Positions 35,666 through 48,100 of a DNA stretch of 64,000 nucleotides are shown here, piece after piece. The stretch's first letter is position 1, and the number at the start of each line of letters is the position of its first letter. The DNA is from Rhizophagus irregularis (Eukaryota; Glomeromycota; Glomeromycetes; Glomerales; Glomeraceae): NCBI RefSeq assembly GCF_026210795.1, contig NC_089452.1, positions 744,001 to 808,000 of the forward strand, in the 5' to 3' direction. The translations under genes were made by a program, and so were the position numbers. Below the pieces are notes generated by a model. That model did no database searches, had not been told where the DNA came from, and was given only the letters and a program-made list of their open reading frames with translations.

Positions 35666-36479
35666 AGATTTAATTTAATTTTATGTAAAAAAGTGAAAAA
35701 GTTTATTAGGAACATTTGGTCTCTTTTCTTTTTTTCATTAGGTGGTTTGGGTTTGTTTAATTATTACTTTTCTTTTTATTATATATATAATAATAATTTT
35801 TTTTTTGTTCTTTTTTTTTTGTGAATTCATTTTTTTGCATTTTTGCATTATTTTTAGATTAGAAAGTTTCTAGAACAAAATTGATAATTCTCAATATCAA
35901 TTATGAATAATAATTAGTATTTATTTTTTATTCTTTTGAATTTGTGTGTAAAATTTGCATTTTAGTTAACAATAGGTTATAATATTTTTTTTTAATTTTT
36001 TCACGCATTTTTTACCACAAAATATTTTTTTATTTTAAATAATTCTAATTTTTTTCGGATCAGTTTCAACAAACAAACAAACAAACAAAAAAAAAAAAAA
36101 AAAAAATTCATTTCATTTCAAAGCAAATTTTTTTAAATATTTTTTTTTTAAAAAAACATTAACAATTTTCAATTTGAATAAAAATCTTTTTTTAACATCA
36201 TTTTTCTTTTTTTTCAAACAAAAATAAATCGGCAAATGTTATCATAATATTATTATATTATTATTATTTTCCAATAAGGTGAAGATATACTTGATTATGT
36301 TCAAATTATATATGTATTAGAATCTTTTTTTTTTGTTTGATAATCGCGTGATTTATAAAAAATGGCGTAATTTTAGGATTTTAAAATAAATTTTCATTCG
36401 TCACTCGTTTGACAAATCGGATAACGCATTCGATATTTAATGCATTTCTAAAAGTCTAAAAAAAGACATAACGATCAAC
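35666..36479. other. AT-rich 3' flank
   Basis: T tracts, a (ACAA)n-A tract near 36070-36105, no gene. Confidence 0.4.
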
Positions 36480-36863
36480 GGGATGCATTCAAATCACCGA
36501 AAAATATTTTGCCGACAAATGTTTCACAGAACAACGTTTCGCCGACAGGAATCTCATTGGCATAAATGGTAATCTTCAAATAAACATTATATTTAAAATG
36601 TCTTTTTTCGTATAAAAATTATAAAAATAATAAAAATAATAAAAATAATAAAAATATAAATTTTTTTTTAATATCATCCTAATTTAGTAATCATATGTAA
36701 AAACCTTTCAAATTTTTTTTAAAATTTTTTATTTGTAATTTGTAATTTGTAATTTTTTTAATAAATTTTCTTTAAAATTGGCAAAAATGAACAGTCACTT
36801 GTCGTAGATCATTTATCAAATGATTCTGTCGATGAAACGACTGAAACGTGTCGGTGAAGACCC
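36480..36863. mobile_element. MITE, GGGTC-type relative of the element at 30921
   Basis: A 384 bp element with diverged ends: the left end starts GGGATGCATTCAAATCACCG and carries TTTCGCCGACAGG; the right end is TCGGTGAAGACCC preceded by GTCGATGAAACGACTG. GATCAAC abuts the left end (36473-36479) and recurs 2 bp beyond the right end, so the duplication is imperfect (about 8 bp with one mismatch and a 1 bp offset). No ORF. Confidence 0.5.
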
Positions 36864-39179
36864 GTGATCAACATATTATTTGAAATTTGATTTAAAAAAA
36901 TTAGAATCGGGTCCATTTCAAATTTTTTTTTTTTGAAATTAATTTTGCAGGGTCAATAAAGAAATAATGACAAAAAACGATATGATCTTATCAAGACAAA
37001 GTTCCATATTACGTGTCACAGGCGCACAATTCCTTGCCCTGCATAGGTAACGTGATACAATAATTTTACGTTATCGAATCAATAATAAAGAATTAATTAT
37101 TTGTTTATGCACATTAGATATGTTATGTAAGTTAAACTAACATAAATTATTAATTAAAATGGCTTTATGAATCCTTTTTTAGTTAAATTTGTTTTTTTTT
37201 CTTTTTTTCTTTCCTTTTTTAATTTTTGGATCACATGATCTTATGTTTTTTAAAAAAAAAATTTGTTCGATAAAAATAAAAAAAAAGAAAATTCAAAAAA
37301 GAAGTAACCATTTACTGTATAAACAAATTTATAAACAAAATTTATAAACAAAATTTATAAACAAATTAATTATAATACCCCTTGAATACGAAAATATAAT
37401 TTTTATTTATTCGTACAGTACATTATAAATATTATAAATAAGATTTGACTTCAAGATTTTTTAAAAGTAAAGTATTATTTTATCCTTGTAAGATTAAAAT
37501 AGAAAATAGAGAGACGATGATGTTAATCCAACTAAAATTATTTTTCAATATTATGAAATATAAGATTTTTTATCGATTATTATCAGTTTTCTTGGATTCG
37601 CTTCCGCTCTTATTTTTAATTTTTCGCAAGAGAAGATAAAAGAATTATAGCATTAGAAGCATAAAATATTATTAAAACTAATAATTATAATGTAATTATA
37701 GTATAAGTTTTTGGTTACGTCATGTTATTATGTTTTTGTATCAAAATTGCCAAGCAAGGATGACGAGAGAGTATACGGTACACTGTACACAATGTATTGT
37801 TATGCGTATGTAAATCAAAATAAGTCGTCCTATTAGACAATTAAGTATATTTTTGTACTATAACTTTGTTCACGTTGAAAATAAATAAAATAAAAAAAAT
37901 AAAAAATAAAATTAGACAATTAAGTATACATTTTTACAATAAATAAATAATTACCCAAAAAGAGATTCGGCAAAAAATGGGTTTACGCTATTTCCATATA
38001 TAAAGTAAATTTTCTCCTTTTCTATTGCAAGCTCACAGAAAGTATATCAAGATTTTTATTCGAAATAATATTTTTTTTTTTATTGATTATTTATAATGAA
38101 GTATTTGATCCTTGAATTATTCTCGACTTTAAAAATTTCTATATTAAAATTTTCTTACATGATTTTAGAATTGACGCTTTTTTGTGCTTATTGTTCTAAA
38201 TTATCAGCAGATCAAACATCGCTTAATATTCGCTTATGAAAAAAAAAAAATATCATTTCTTTAAATAGATTCATTTCTTTAAAATTCATCATTTTAGTTT
38301 TCTTCCAATTTCTTAATAGTGAACTTAGGTCGTTATTATTATTTATTGTTATTTTATTTTGTATTATAAAAAAAAATCACAATTTACAAACGATTTCTTT
38401 AATTTCAACGTCGTAATTTTAAAAGTCATAAAAAGGGAATCTGGCCTTTTTTTTTTAAGCACCACTCGATTCAATATCTACTACATCATTAATTTTTTAT
38501 CATAAATACACAGTGAAATTCGATAAATCGGATCTTCGATAAGCCGGATTTGTGCCTAACTGATATTTATTCGCAAATCTCAATATTCGCTAATGTCGAT
38601 AGATCGGAACACGTGATTGACTACCAATAAAATTGCAGAAACGTGATGCAATAATTCTTAAAATTTGGCCAGAATTAAAAAAATTTTAATTCTGACTGAA
38701 GTTATTAATATATTTATATTCAATAAAAAATTATTTTTTCATGAAAATAAAGATGGAATATTAAAATACAGTGTAGATTAGCTTTTTTTTAGAATACCGG
38801 TATATTATTTTTTTGAAATTCAATATAATGGGTTGAAATTTTTTTCGCTACATCAGAGAGAAGAAGCATAATTAAATCGTGAGAATTTCCACAACAAAAA
38901 TCTTTACGAAAATATCCTTGTTATGTAAATCTTTTCAGTTACCTGATAGATTATATAATAAACAATTATATTTTTCATAAATGTTATTAAAATTATTTCG
39001 AAAATACGCTTCATAAGTTTCTGACTATTTATTTATTGATCATGGTTTAAATTTCTCGACGCAGATCATTACATCGGAAAAATACGGTCCGAAAAAACTA
39101 TTTTTTTTTGATGTAACTTTGAACTTCTATTTTGATTATAATATTCCCTTTTTAGTAACTTATTTATGATGTATTAATA
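36864..39179. other. AT-rich spacer, with one pogo-like terminus
   Basis: No supported gene; a 64-codon frame at 37445-37639 has no features. At 38511 the sequence CAGTGAAATTCGATAAATCG, followed by GATCTTCGATAAGCCGG, resembles the terminal repeat of pogo/Tigger-type mariner elements, preceded by TACA. I did not find a matching right end nearby. Confidence 0.35.
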
Positions 39180-39381
39180 AAAAAAAAGATTTCTAAAAAG
39201 AATCGTCTAAAAAAAAAAGATTTCTAAAAAGAATCGTCTAAAAAAAAAGATTTCTAAAAAGAATCGTCTAAAAAAAAAGATTTCTAAAAAGAATCGTCTA
39301 AAAAAAAAGATTTCTAAAAAGAATCGTCTAAAAAAATAAATTTCTAAATAAAAAGAATCGTCTAAAAAAATAAATTTCTAA
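39180..39381. repeat. 30 bp tandem repeat directly before the second Sel1-kinase gene
   Basis: Seven copies, several perfect, of a 30 bp unit: an A8 run, GATTTCTAAAAAGAATCGTC, then TA. The last copies diverge (AAATAAATTTCTAAA) and stop 9 bp before the ATG at 39391. The array occupies the position of the 5' UTR or core promoter. The paralogue at 13536 lacks it. Confidence 0.8.
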
Positions 39382-39390
39382 AACAATTAA

Positions 39391-42300
39391 ATGGAAACTA
39401 AATCAAATATCTCAGATAAAGACTCTGATACAGTAAATACCATAAATTGTTCATATTGCAATAAACCTTTTACTGAAGAATTATGGTGTAAAGAATGTAT
39501 TAATTCTTTAGGAAAATTAGCAAAAAATGGGGATGAAAATACAATGTTTAATTTAGCCAATAATTATAGAAATGGAAAAGGAACGGAAAAGAATTTTGAA
39601 AAAGCCTTTCATTGGTATCAAAAAGCAGCAGAAAATGGACATATTGTTGCAATGTATAATTTAGCTTATAGCTATTATGATGAAGAAGGAACAGAAAAGA
39701 ATTTAGAAAAAGCCTTTCATTGGTATCAAAAAGCTGCAGAAAAAGATCATATTGAAGCAATGTATAATTTAGCTAATAGCTATTATTATGGAAAAGGAAC
39801 AGAAAAAAATTTAGAAAAAGCCCTTTATTGGCATCAAAAAGCAACAGAAAATGGACATACTAATGCAATGTTTGATTTAGCTTATTGCTATTATTATGGA
39901 GAAGGAACAGAAAAGAATTTAGAAAAATCTTTTTATTGGTATCAAAAAGCAGCAGAAAATGGACATACTGGTGCAATGAATGATTTAGCTTATTTCTATT
40001 ATTATGGAGAAGGAACAGAAAAGAATTTAGAAAAAGCATTATATTTGTATCAAAAAGCAGCAGAAAATAATGTTAAAGAGGCAATGTTTAATTCGGCCAT
40101 ATGTTATTATAATGGAGTAGGAACAGAAAAGAATTTAGAAAAAGCCATTTATTGGTATCAAAAAGCAGCAGAAAATGGACATATTGTTGCAATGTATAAT
40201 TTAGCCAATAATTATAGAAATGGAGTAGGAACAGAAAAGAATTTAGAAAAAGCCTTTCATTGGTATCAAAAAGCTGCAGAAAAAGATCATATTGAAGCAA
40301 TGCATAATTTAGCTAATAGCTATTATTGTGGAAAAGGAACAGAAAAAAATTTAGAAAAATCCTTTTATTGGTATCAAAAAGCAGCAGAAAATGGACATAT
40401 TGTTTCAATGTATAATTTAGCTAATGGCTATTATTATGGAAAAGGAACAGAAAAGAATTTAGAAGAAGCCTTTCATTTATATCAAAAAGCAGCAGAAAAA
40501 GATTATATTGAAGCAATGCGTAGTTTAGCTAATAGCTATTATTATGGAAAAGGTACAGAAAAAAATTTAGAAAAGGCCTTTTATTGGTATCAAAAAGCAA
40601 CAGAAAATGGACATACTAATGCAATGTTTGATTTAGCTTATTGTTATTATTATGGAGAAGGAACAGAAAAAAATTTAGAAAAATCTTTTTATTGGTATCA
40701 AAAAGCAGCAGAAAATGGACATACTGGTGCAATGAATGATTTAGCTTATTTCTATTATTATGGAGAAGGAACAGAAAAGAATTTAGAAAAAGCATTATAT
40801 TTGTATCAAAAAGCAGCAGAAAATAATATTAAAGAGGCAATGTTTAATTTGGCCATATGTTATTATTATGGAGAAGGAACAGAAAAGAATTTAAAAAAGG
40901 CCTTTAATTGGTATCAAAAAGCAGCAGAAAATGGACATACTAATGCAATGTTTGATTTAGCTTATTGCTATTATTATGAAGAAGGAACAAAAAAGAATTT
41001 TGAAAAATCTTTTTATTGGTATCAAAAAGCAGCAGAAAAAGATCATATTGGCGCAATGTCTGATTTAGCTAATAGCTATTATTATGGAAAAGGAATAGAA
41101 AAAAATTTAGAAAAATCCTTTTATTGGTATCAAAAAGCAGCAGAAAAAGATCATATTGGTGCAATGCTTAATTTAGCCAGTGGGTATTCTAATGGAGAAG
41201 GAACAGAAAAGAATCTCGAAAAAGCCATTTATTGGTATCAAAAGGCAGCAGCAAATGGTAATGAAAAAGCAATGTTTAATTTAGCCATTATATATTCTAA
41301 TGGAGAAAGAACAGAAATAAATTTAGAAAAAGCCATTTATTGGTATCAAAGAGCAGCAGGAAATGATCTTGATAGTGCAATGTTTAATTTAGCCAAAGAA
41401 TATTATAGAAAAGGAACAGAAAAGAATTTTGAAAAAGCCATTTATTGGTATCAAAAAGCAGCAGAAAAAGATCATATTGGTGCAATGTTTGATTTAGCTT
41501 ATTGCTATTATTATGGAGAAGGAACAGAAAAGAATTTTGAAAAAGCCTTTTATTGGTATCAAAAAGCAGCAGAAAAAGATCATATTTATGCAATTTTTAA
41601 TTTAGCTGCATGTTATAGAAATGGAGAAGGAACAGAAAAGAATCTTGAAAAAGCCTTTCATTGGTATCAAAAAGCAGCAGAAAAGAGTCATATTGATGCA
41701 ATGTTTAATTTAGCTGCATGTTATAGAAATGGAGAAGGAACAGAAAGGAATTTAGAAAGGGCCTTTTATTGGAATCAAACTGCAGTAAAAAGTAACAAAA
41801 TGAATTCTAAAAATGAAGTTGAATTTTGTAATGAATGCGAGCAACCAAACACTGATTACCAATGGTGTCAACAGTGTAACACTAAGCGATTTCAACAAGA
41901 TTTTTCAAAGTGGACTAGTAAAAATAAATTTATTGATGAATTTGTTCAAGAAGCACAGCTAAATGCTAAAAATAGTTATGAAATTTTAGAGTGGATACCT
42001 TATAACAAATTGTCAAATATTAATTATTATGATAAAGGAGGATTTAGTGAAATTCATAAAGCTATCTGGTTAGATGGACCTATTTTTAATTGGAATTTTG
42101 ATAAACAACAATGGAGTAGACAAACATGTTATGAAGTTGTTCTTAAAATACTTAATAATTCATCAAGTTTAAATAGTGAATTTCTGAATGAGGTATTTAT
42201 ATTTAATAGCAAATTTTATTTCTTGTACAAAAGTTTAATGCTTTTTTTGTTATTTTTATAGTGGAAATATCATTATAATTGTCAGAAAAAATCATTTTCA

Positions 42301-43149
42301 AAATTTATTCAGTTCTTTGGATTTACCCAAGATCCAAATAATTTAAATTATATAATAGTAATGAGTTATGCAAAAAAAGGAAGTTTGAGAAAATGTTTAT
42401 CTGATATAATTAAATTCAAATGGCAAGATAAGTTACAATTGTTGAAAAAAATTATATTAGGACTTAAAGTAATACATGAATCAAATTTAACTCATTGTGA
42501 TTTTCATGATGGTAATATTTTAATATCAGATGATTACAATGAATTATTTATTATTGACTTGGGATTATGTAAACCTATAAGTGATTTTCAAAATTCTGAT
42601 AATAATGAAGTATATGGAGTTTTACCTTATATGGATCCTGAAATACTAAGAAATAGACCCTATACTCGAGCAAGTGATATTTATAGTTTTTCAATGATAA
42701 TGTGGGAACTTACATCAGGTATTCCCCCATTTAAAGATAAAGCACATGATCACCTACTTATCTTGAGTATTTGTAAAGGTGAACGTCCTGAAATTATGAA
42801 AAATACTCCAAAATGTTATATAGATTTAATGAAAAAATGTTGGGATTTAAATCCTTCCAATAGACCAACCATAAAAATGCTTGAAAATATTATATCTGAA
42901 TGGATTAGATGTATTGATAAATATTATGAAGTAAACTGGGGTAGAAATCATAAATATGTACCTAATATTGATAATTCATTAAAAAATGATATGTCAGAAT
43001 TTGTAGAAGCAAACGAGGCTTTAGTACAAGAACAAGCAAATATTTCTACTATACAATCTCATCCACAAGCATATTATGCAAGTCGCAAACTTACTGAAAT
43101 TTTAGTTCAAGAAGTGACTCAGTGTTTTGATTGTAAAATTGACGATTAA
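39391..43149 (+). CDS. Sel1-repeat protein fused to a protein kinase domain (21 repeats)
   Basis: Exons 39391-42192 and 42262-43149; the 69 nt intron (GTATTT...TATAG) is at the same place as in the paralogue at 13536-16538. The product is 1229 aa. An N-terminal CSYCNKPF...CKEC knuckle is followed by 21 Sel1 repeats of 36 residues (repeat 18 one residue short), a CNEC/CQQC segment and a kinase domain. Kinase features: GGFSEI, VVLKIL, HCDFHDGNIL (catalytic Asp ~1014), DLG for DFG, and YMDPE where the paralogue has YMAPE. The catalytic residues remain, so activity is likely. Repeats 3-5 and 10-12 are almost identical at 756 bp distance, showing a recent in-frame duplication of seven repeats inside the array. 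Likely a scaffold-kinase of the expanded Rhizophagus family; partners unknown. Confidence 0.9.
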
Positions 43150-43541
43150 TAATTCTGTTATCCATTCTTTATTTGTTGGATTATTTATCAATTATTATAT
43201 GTGAACAAATTATTTATATTACGTATCTTTGCATCTTTACAGTTTTGCAATGAAATGAACATTGATAATTAAATAATCATATAATTATTGAAATAATATT
43301 ATTTGTATATTTATTCATTTGAATTTGTTTAGCAAATTTAATCCTATAAAAAATTTATTCCGTGTTTTTTTTATTCTATTCTATTTCCGTAAATATGCCA
43401 TATTTACGGAGATTTTACGGAAATTACGGATAAGATTTTTTACAGAATAAGTCTAATGTATAAATCCATAATACTTCAATATTATTGTTTTTAGAGTATT
43501 GTTATGCAGTAAAATGTCACGTAGTAATCACATGATATAAC
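43150..43541. other. AT-rich spacer
   Basis: 3' flank of the kinase gene. A local inverted motif around 43388-43425 (CCGTAAATATG...CATATTTACGG) is visible. No gene. Confidence 0.4.
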
Positions 43542-43611
43542 TGGACCCGTGAGATGACCATAGCGTCGCCTCCAAAAAATGGTAGCCGGATTATTTTGCC
43601 AGTTCTTTAGT

Positions 43612-43683
43612 GTTAGGGTTAGGATTAGGGTTAGGATTAGGGTAAGGGATTAGGATTAGGATTGGTAAGGGATTAGGGTTAGG
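43612..43683 (+). repeat. Interstitial telomere-like repeats (TTAGGG)n
   Basis: About eleven imperfect copies: GTTAGGGTTAGGATTAGGGT, then more units with variants AAGGGATTAGG and GGATTGG. TTAGGG is the usual fungal and animal telomere unit. The run lies inside a TIR element, not at a contig end. Confidence 0.85.
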
Positions 43684-44269
43684 AATTCATCACATAATGT
43701 CACACCCTAACGTTTCTTTAATTTTATAATTATTCTGAGGACTTAGAAAATTTTTTATACGTAAAGTACTAAATGTCACGTATTATTTATCACCTCTCAA
43801 TAATATATGTAACCCGGCAAATTAGAACCGGCTACCATTTTTTGGAGGTGACGCTAGCCCTATAAAAAATATATATACGGTTAGTATACTGTATTTTCGT
43901 ATTTTGCGAACAGTATATTTATAGTATTATTACCGTATGATTACAGTATTTTCACATACTGTATATATTCGGTATTCTGCACACTGTATCATATATACGG
44001 TTTGCGTACAGTATATTTTTCCAGTTTTACCCGTATGTTTTATACTTGTAAACAGTAGAAAAACTGTATGTTTTATACTTATAAACAGTATATTGTTTTA
44101 TATTTTATATTGCGAACAGTATACTTTTCCAGGATAAACCGTATATTTTATACTGATAAACAGTACTTTTTTCCAGTTTAAACTGCATATTTTGTACTGA
44201 TAAATAGTATATATTATTCAATTAAATCGTATATTTTATATTTGCAAACAGAATTTAAAATGCATTTAT

Positions 44270-45185
44270 AATCAATAAAATTTTTATTAAATAATATTAA
44301 ATATACAAATATTTTTTATAAATAATATAAATAAAAAACTAGTATAAAATAATATACTATTTGTAAAAAAAATAATATTAGCAAAATATAAACAAAAAAA
44401 AGAAATTTAATTAGTAATATTATCATTATTTTAAATATAAAAAAGGAATAATAAAAGGTTAGTAAAAAAAAAGAAACTTAATTAGTAATATTATCATTAT
44501 TTTAAATATAAAAAAGAAATAATAAAAAGTTAGTAATATTATTAATATATTAGTTAGATATAAAAAAGTAATAAAACGATAGTAGTAATGTTAGTAATAT
44601 ATTAAAAAAATTAAATAAAATACATAAAAGTAAAAAAAAATATAATTAATATATGTTAACATATAATATTAATATAAAAATAAAAACATAAAAAGGTGTA
44701 CATATAGTTGTTTAATTAATATTGTTAAAATTCACCATTACAATTCCAGAGAGATATTAGCGAAAGTAATTGTTAATTGATATACGTGCGTATCACTTTT
44801 TGTATAATTAGTAGTTTAGTACAAATATATATATTGTATATTATCAAAATAAGTTTTTTATTTAATTTTTATTATTATATGTTAAAATAGTTTTGGTATT
44901 CATTTTTATTGTCTTTTTTTTTTCTAAAAAAAAAGAAGAGAAAAGAATATTTTTGAAAAAATAAACAAAAAATAAACAATAACGTGTTATTAATGCATGT
45001 GATCAGCGATCAGCTGAATTTTAATTGGTTAAATATAGAAATGCAAAAATTAAAAAGCAGAAGTATTTTTTTAAAATTTAAATCATACAGATTGTTTTTA
45101 AAGTTCAATTAGTAATTTAAAAGTTCTTTTTTTTAATAAGAAAATTTGTAAAAATTTTTTTTAATACTGCTTAATTTTTAAATTA
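44270..45185. other. AT-rich interior of the ~10 kb element
   Basis: Short direct duplications (for example TTAATTAGTAATATTATCAT twice near 44407 and 44476). No gene. Confidence 0.4.
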
Positions 45186-48100
45186 GGCCGTTCCAAATTA
45201 AATGTTTGTTTAACGTCCATATTTTCTTAAAAAAATCCAGGGGGGAGGGGGGGTCAAAATAAACAACATCAAAAAATAAACATATAAAATTTTATTTATA
45301 TAATCAAAATTTATTGAGTGATTTATTAAGTAAAATTGATTTTATCTATTACCAACTTTAATTTTTCCTCTTGTTGGCCAATTATGTCCCTTATTTTTAC
45401 AAGTTTGACAAAATGGGTATATAGTTGTAAACTTTTTCTTTAGATTATCATCTGGTTCTAATAATCCATCTTTTTCCCCACAATAAAAACAAATAATTTC
45501 TGTTTTTAAACGACGACATGAATAATATACTGCTTCAATTGGACTATTACAATGAATCTTTTGTCTAATGTATACTTTTTCATAAAGATTATGTGCTTCG
45601 GGAGTTATAGGGGACCCACAAATATAAATTACATTATCTAATAAAATTTCTAAGCTAGTTTTTTCATTATCACTTAACATATTTTTGCTAAAAATACATC
45701 TTGGCTTACTGCAAATAGTACAATTAACAAACTTACGTATATGATTATTATTAATTATGCCAGCAGGAATAATTTCTTTAGTAGAATCAGATGCACTAGG
45801 AAGAAATTCTTTTGTTTCAGTACCATAGAGTCCATCAAAATCTCTATAATGATTAGAGTCTTATAAAATAAAATATTATTAATTTATAATGTAAAATTAA
45901 AATCAACTATTAAAATGTAACTGAAAAAAATGACAAAAAATGTACCAGTAGACAATATTGGATCAGGAATAAAATTTAAATTGTTAAATACATCTTCTGG
46001 TAATCGAATTGGTAAACAAAATTTACAATTATCCTTTCCACATTTTTTTATCTATAATAAAGTGTAATGTAAATTAAAATTATATTTATTATTAATAAAT
46101 CTACTAAATTTTAGTTAAAAATACCTGAAAAGAATATGTTCTGATTTGACAGTGGGATTTTATAAAATTTTGGAGTTCATGATGCTTATTTAATGAATTC
46201 AGGGATGTTTCCTCTTGTTGTAAAGTGCTATCAATATAATGGATTGCCTAAATAACAAATTTTGAATTTTTAATATATTTTATTTTATAATAAATTTATA
46301 TAACTAAATATATACCTCAAAAATTTCGTCAATACTTATTAAACTAGCAGGAGAATATATCCGAAAGTTTTTTTCATTTAGTGTTAATCGTTTAGTTCGT
46401 TCAGATAGTAATTCCTGAACTGGTTTAATAGAATTTCTCAGTTCTAAACCTAATTTCTTATTTTCTTGTGCTGCATTTCTAATTTCTTCTAATGTATTCT
46501 TTCCTTTAAATATATCTTCAAGAATATCATCCATAGAATCTCTTTGCAAAAACACTCCTTGTAAAGCTAAATTTAAAATAGACATTACACGTTCAGCTGG
46601 ATTCATCCAAGAATGATATGGTGCTGTTCTTACACTTGCTAAAAAATCAAAATCCCCTTGTAAAAAAAGACATATTAACGAAATTTGTACTGATCCAAAT
46701 GTATTTCTGTGGTCAGGTCCACCATCTGTATAAATTAAAAGAATTTCTGGCAGATTTTGTCCATTATATTGTTGCAAGAGAGTTTTATAAAATTCAGTAG
46801 AATGACGAAGAGCTGAACTAGGTTGAAATGCTGTATTCTTATAAGAGACATAAACTTGTCCACTATAAAATGATTCAGATATGCATGTAGGAATGTCACA
46901 AATAAATATTACAGAAGGAGTTAATGAAAGTTTTGTAAAATCGTGATCAGATGATGACAATTCCATATTTGCTGGTGTTAACGAAGACTTGTTTCTAACA
47001 CCACTAGATGTTGCAATTCCTTCACCTATTGGGACTTTATGTTTGTCATCAGCACAAATTAAAGAACAATAATTACGATATTTAACAGCAAATAGTCGCA
47101 TATATCTAAACAATGCAGCACAGTAATGAGCATCAACATGAAACTTAGATAATTGTCGTGATTGCACTTTATACTTAATTTCAAATCTTCCAGTATATTT
47201 AGAAGCTGCATTTTTTGTAGTATTTGCTGGCCAAAATTGTAATCGAATATATTCATCAGAAGGTATAAAAATTTCAGAACTAAGTGGTATTCCATATTTT
47301 TTTTCTAATCTTTCAATAATAATTTTTTTGAGATCAGCAATTGACATTGCTACTGGTAAATATAATACTGATGTAGAGCGACGATCATGTACAGCTGGAA
47401 CGATCTAAATAAAAATTATATGATGCCAAATTTTAATAAAAAATACCAGGTGTTGTAGCAATTGTTTATGATAATAATTAAATAATAGATGATAATATAC
47501 CTCATTAAAGTATTCATTTAATTCATTCCAAAACATATCAAATTTAGTACCATGAAATCCATTATTGATTCTTAAATCCATTATAATATCTGCGTCTTGT
47601 AAATCCAAAATCATTCTAATTCTTTCTTGCATTTCTTTTGATAATTCATGAGGTGGCGTTGAGTTATCTCCTGCTAAATCATTATACAGGAGTTTCCATA
47701 CACTTGGCGCCATTTTAGCAACTAAAGAATACTAAATAAATTTGTTATTGTTAGATTTATAATGTTAAAAGTATGAATTTTAAATATCATGTATTTGACA
47801 ATACCTTTTCAGTAACATTCTTTCTCATTTGTCGTGTAAAATAAGATGGTATCATTTCATTTGCTAATGTTAACATTTTTGCTTCTTGACTTTTATCTTG
47901 TTCGGATATTGAATCAGGAATTTTCCATATAAAATTTAAAGTTCCTAAATAATTCCCATGATAATAACGATAAAGTGTAAATGTGCAATCCACGTTTAAT
48001 TCATTTATGAAATTATATCGAGTTCTTTTTTCTTGAGGTAAATAATTATCTAATAAGTGTAGTTCATAAAAATTGGAATCTTTAAGAAGATCAGAAATAT

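Noticed and set aside
43553-43857. True chromosome end or CRISPR-like array at the TTAGGG tract
   Set aside because: The tract is short, degenerate, internal and bracketed by inverted arms; there are no spacers and the sequence continues normally on both sides.
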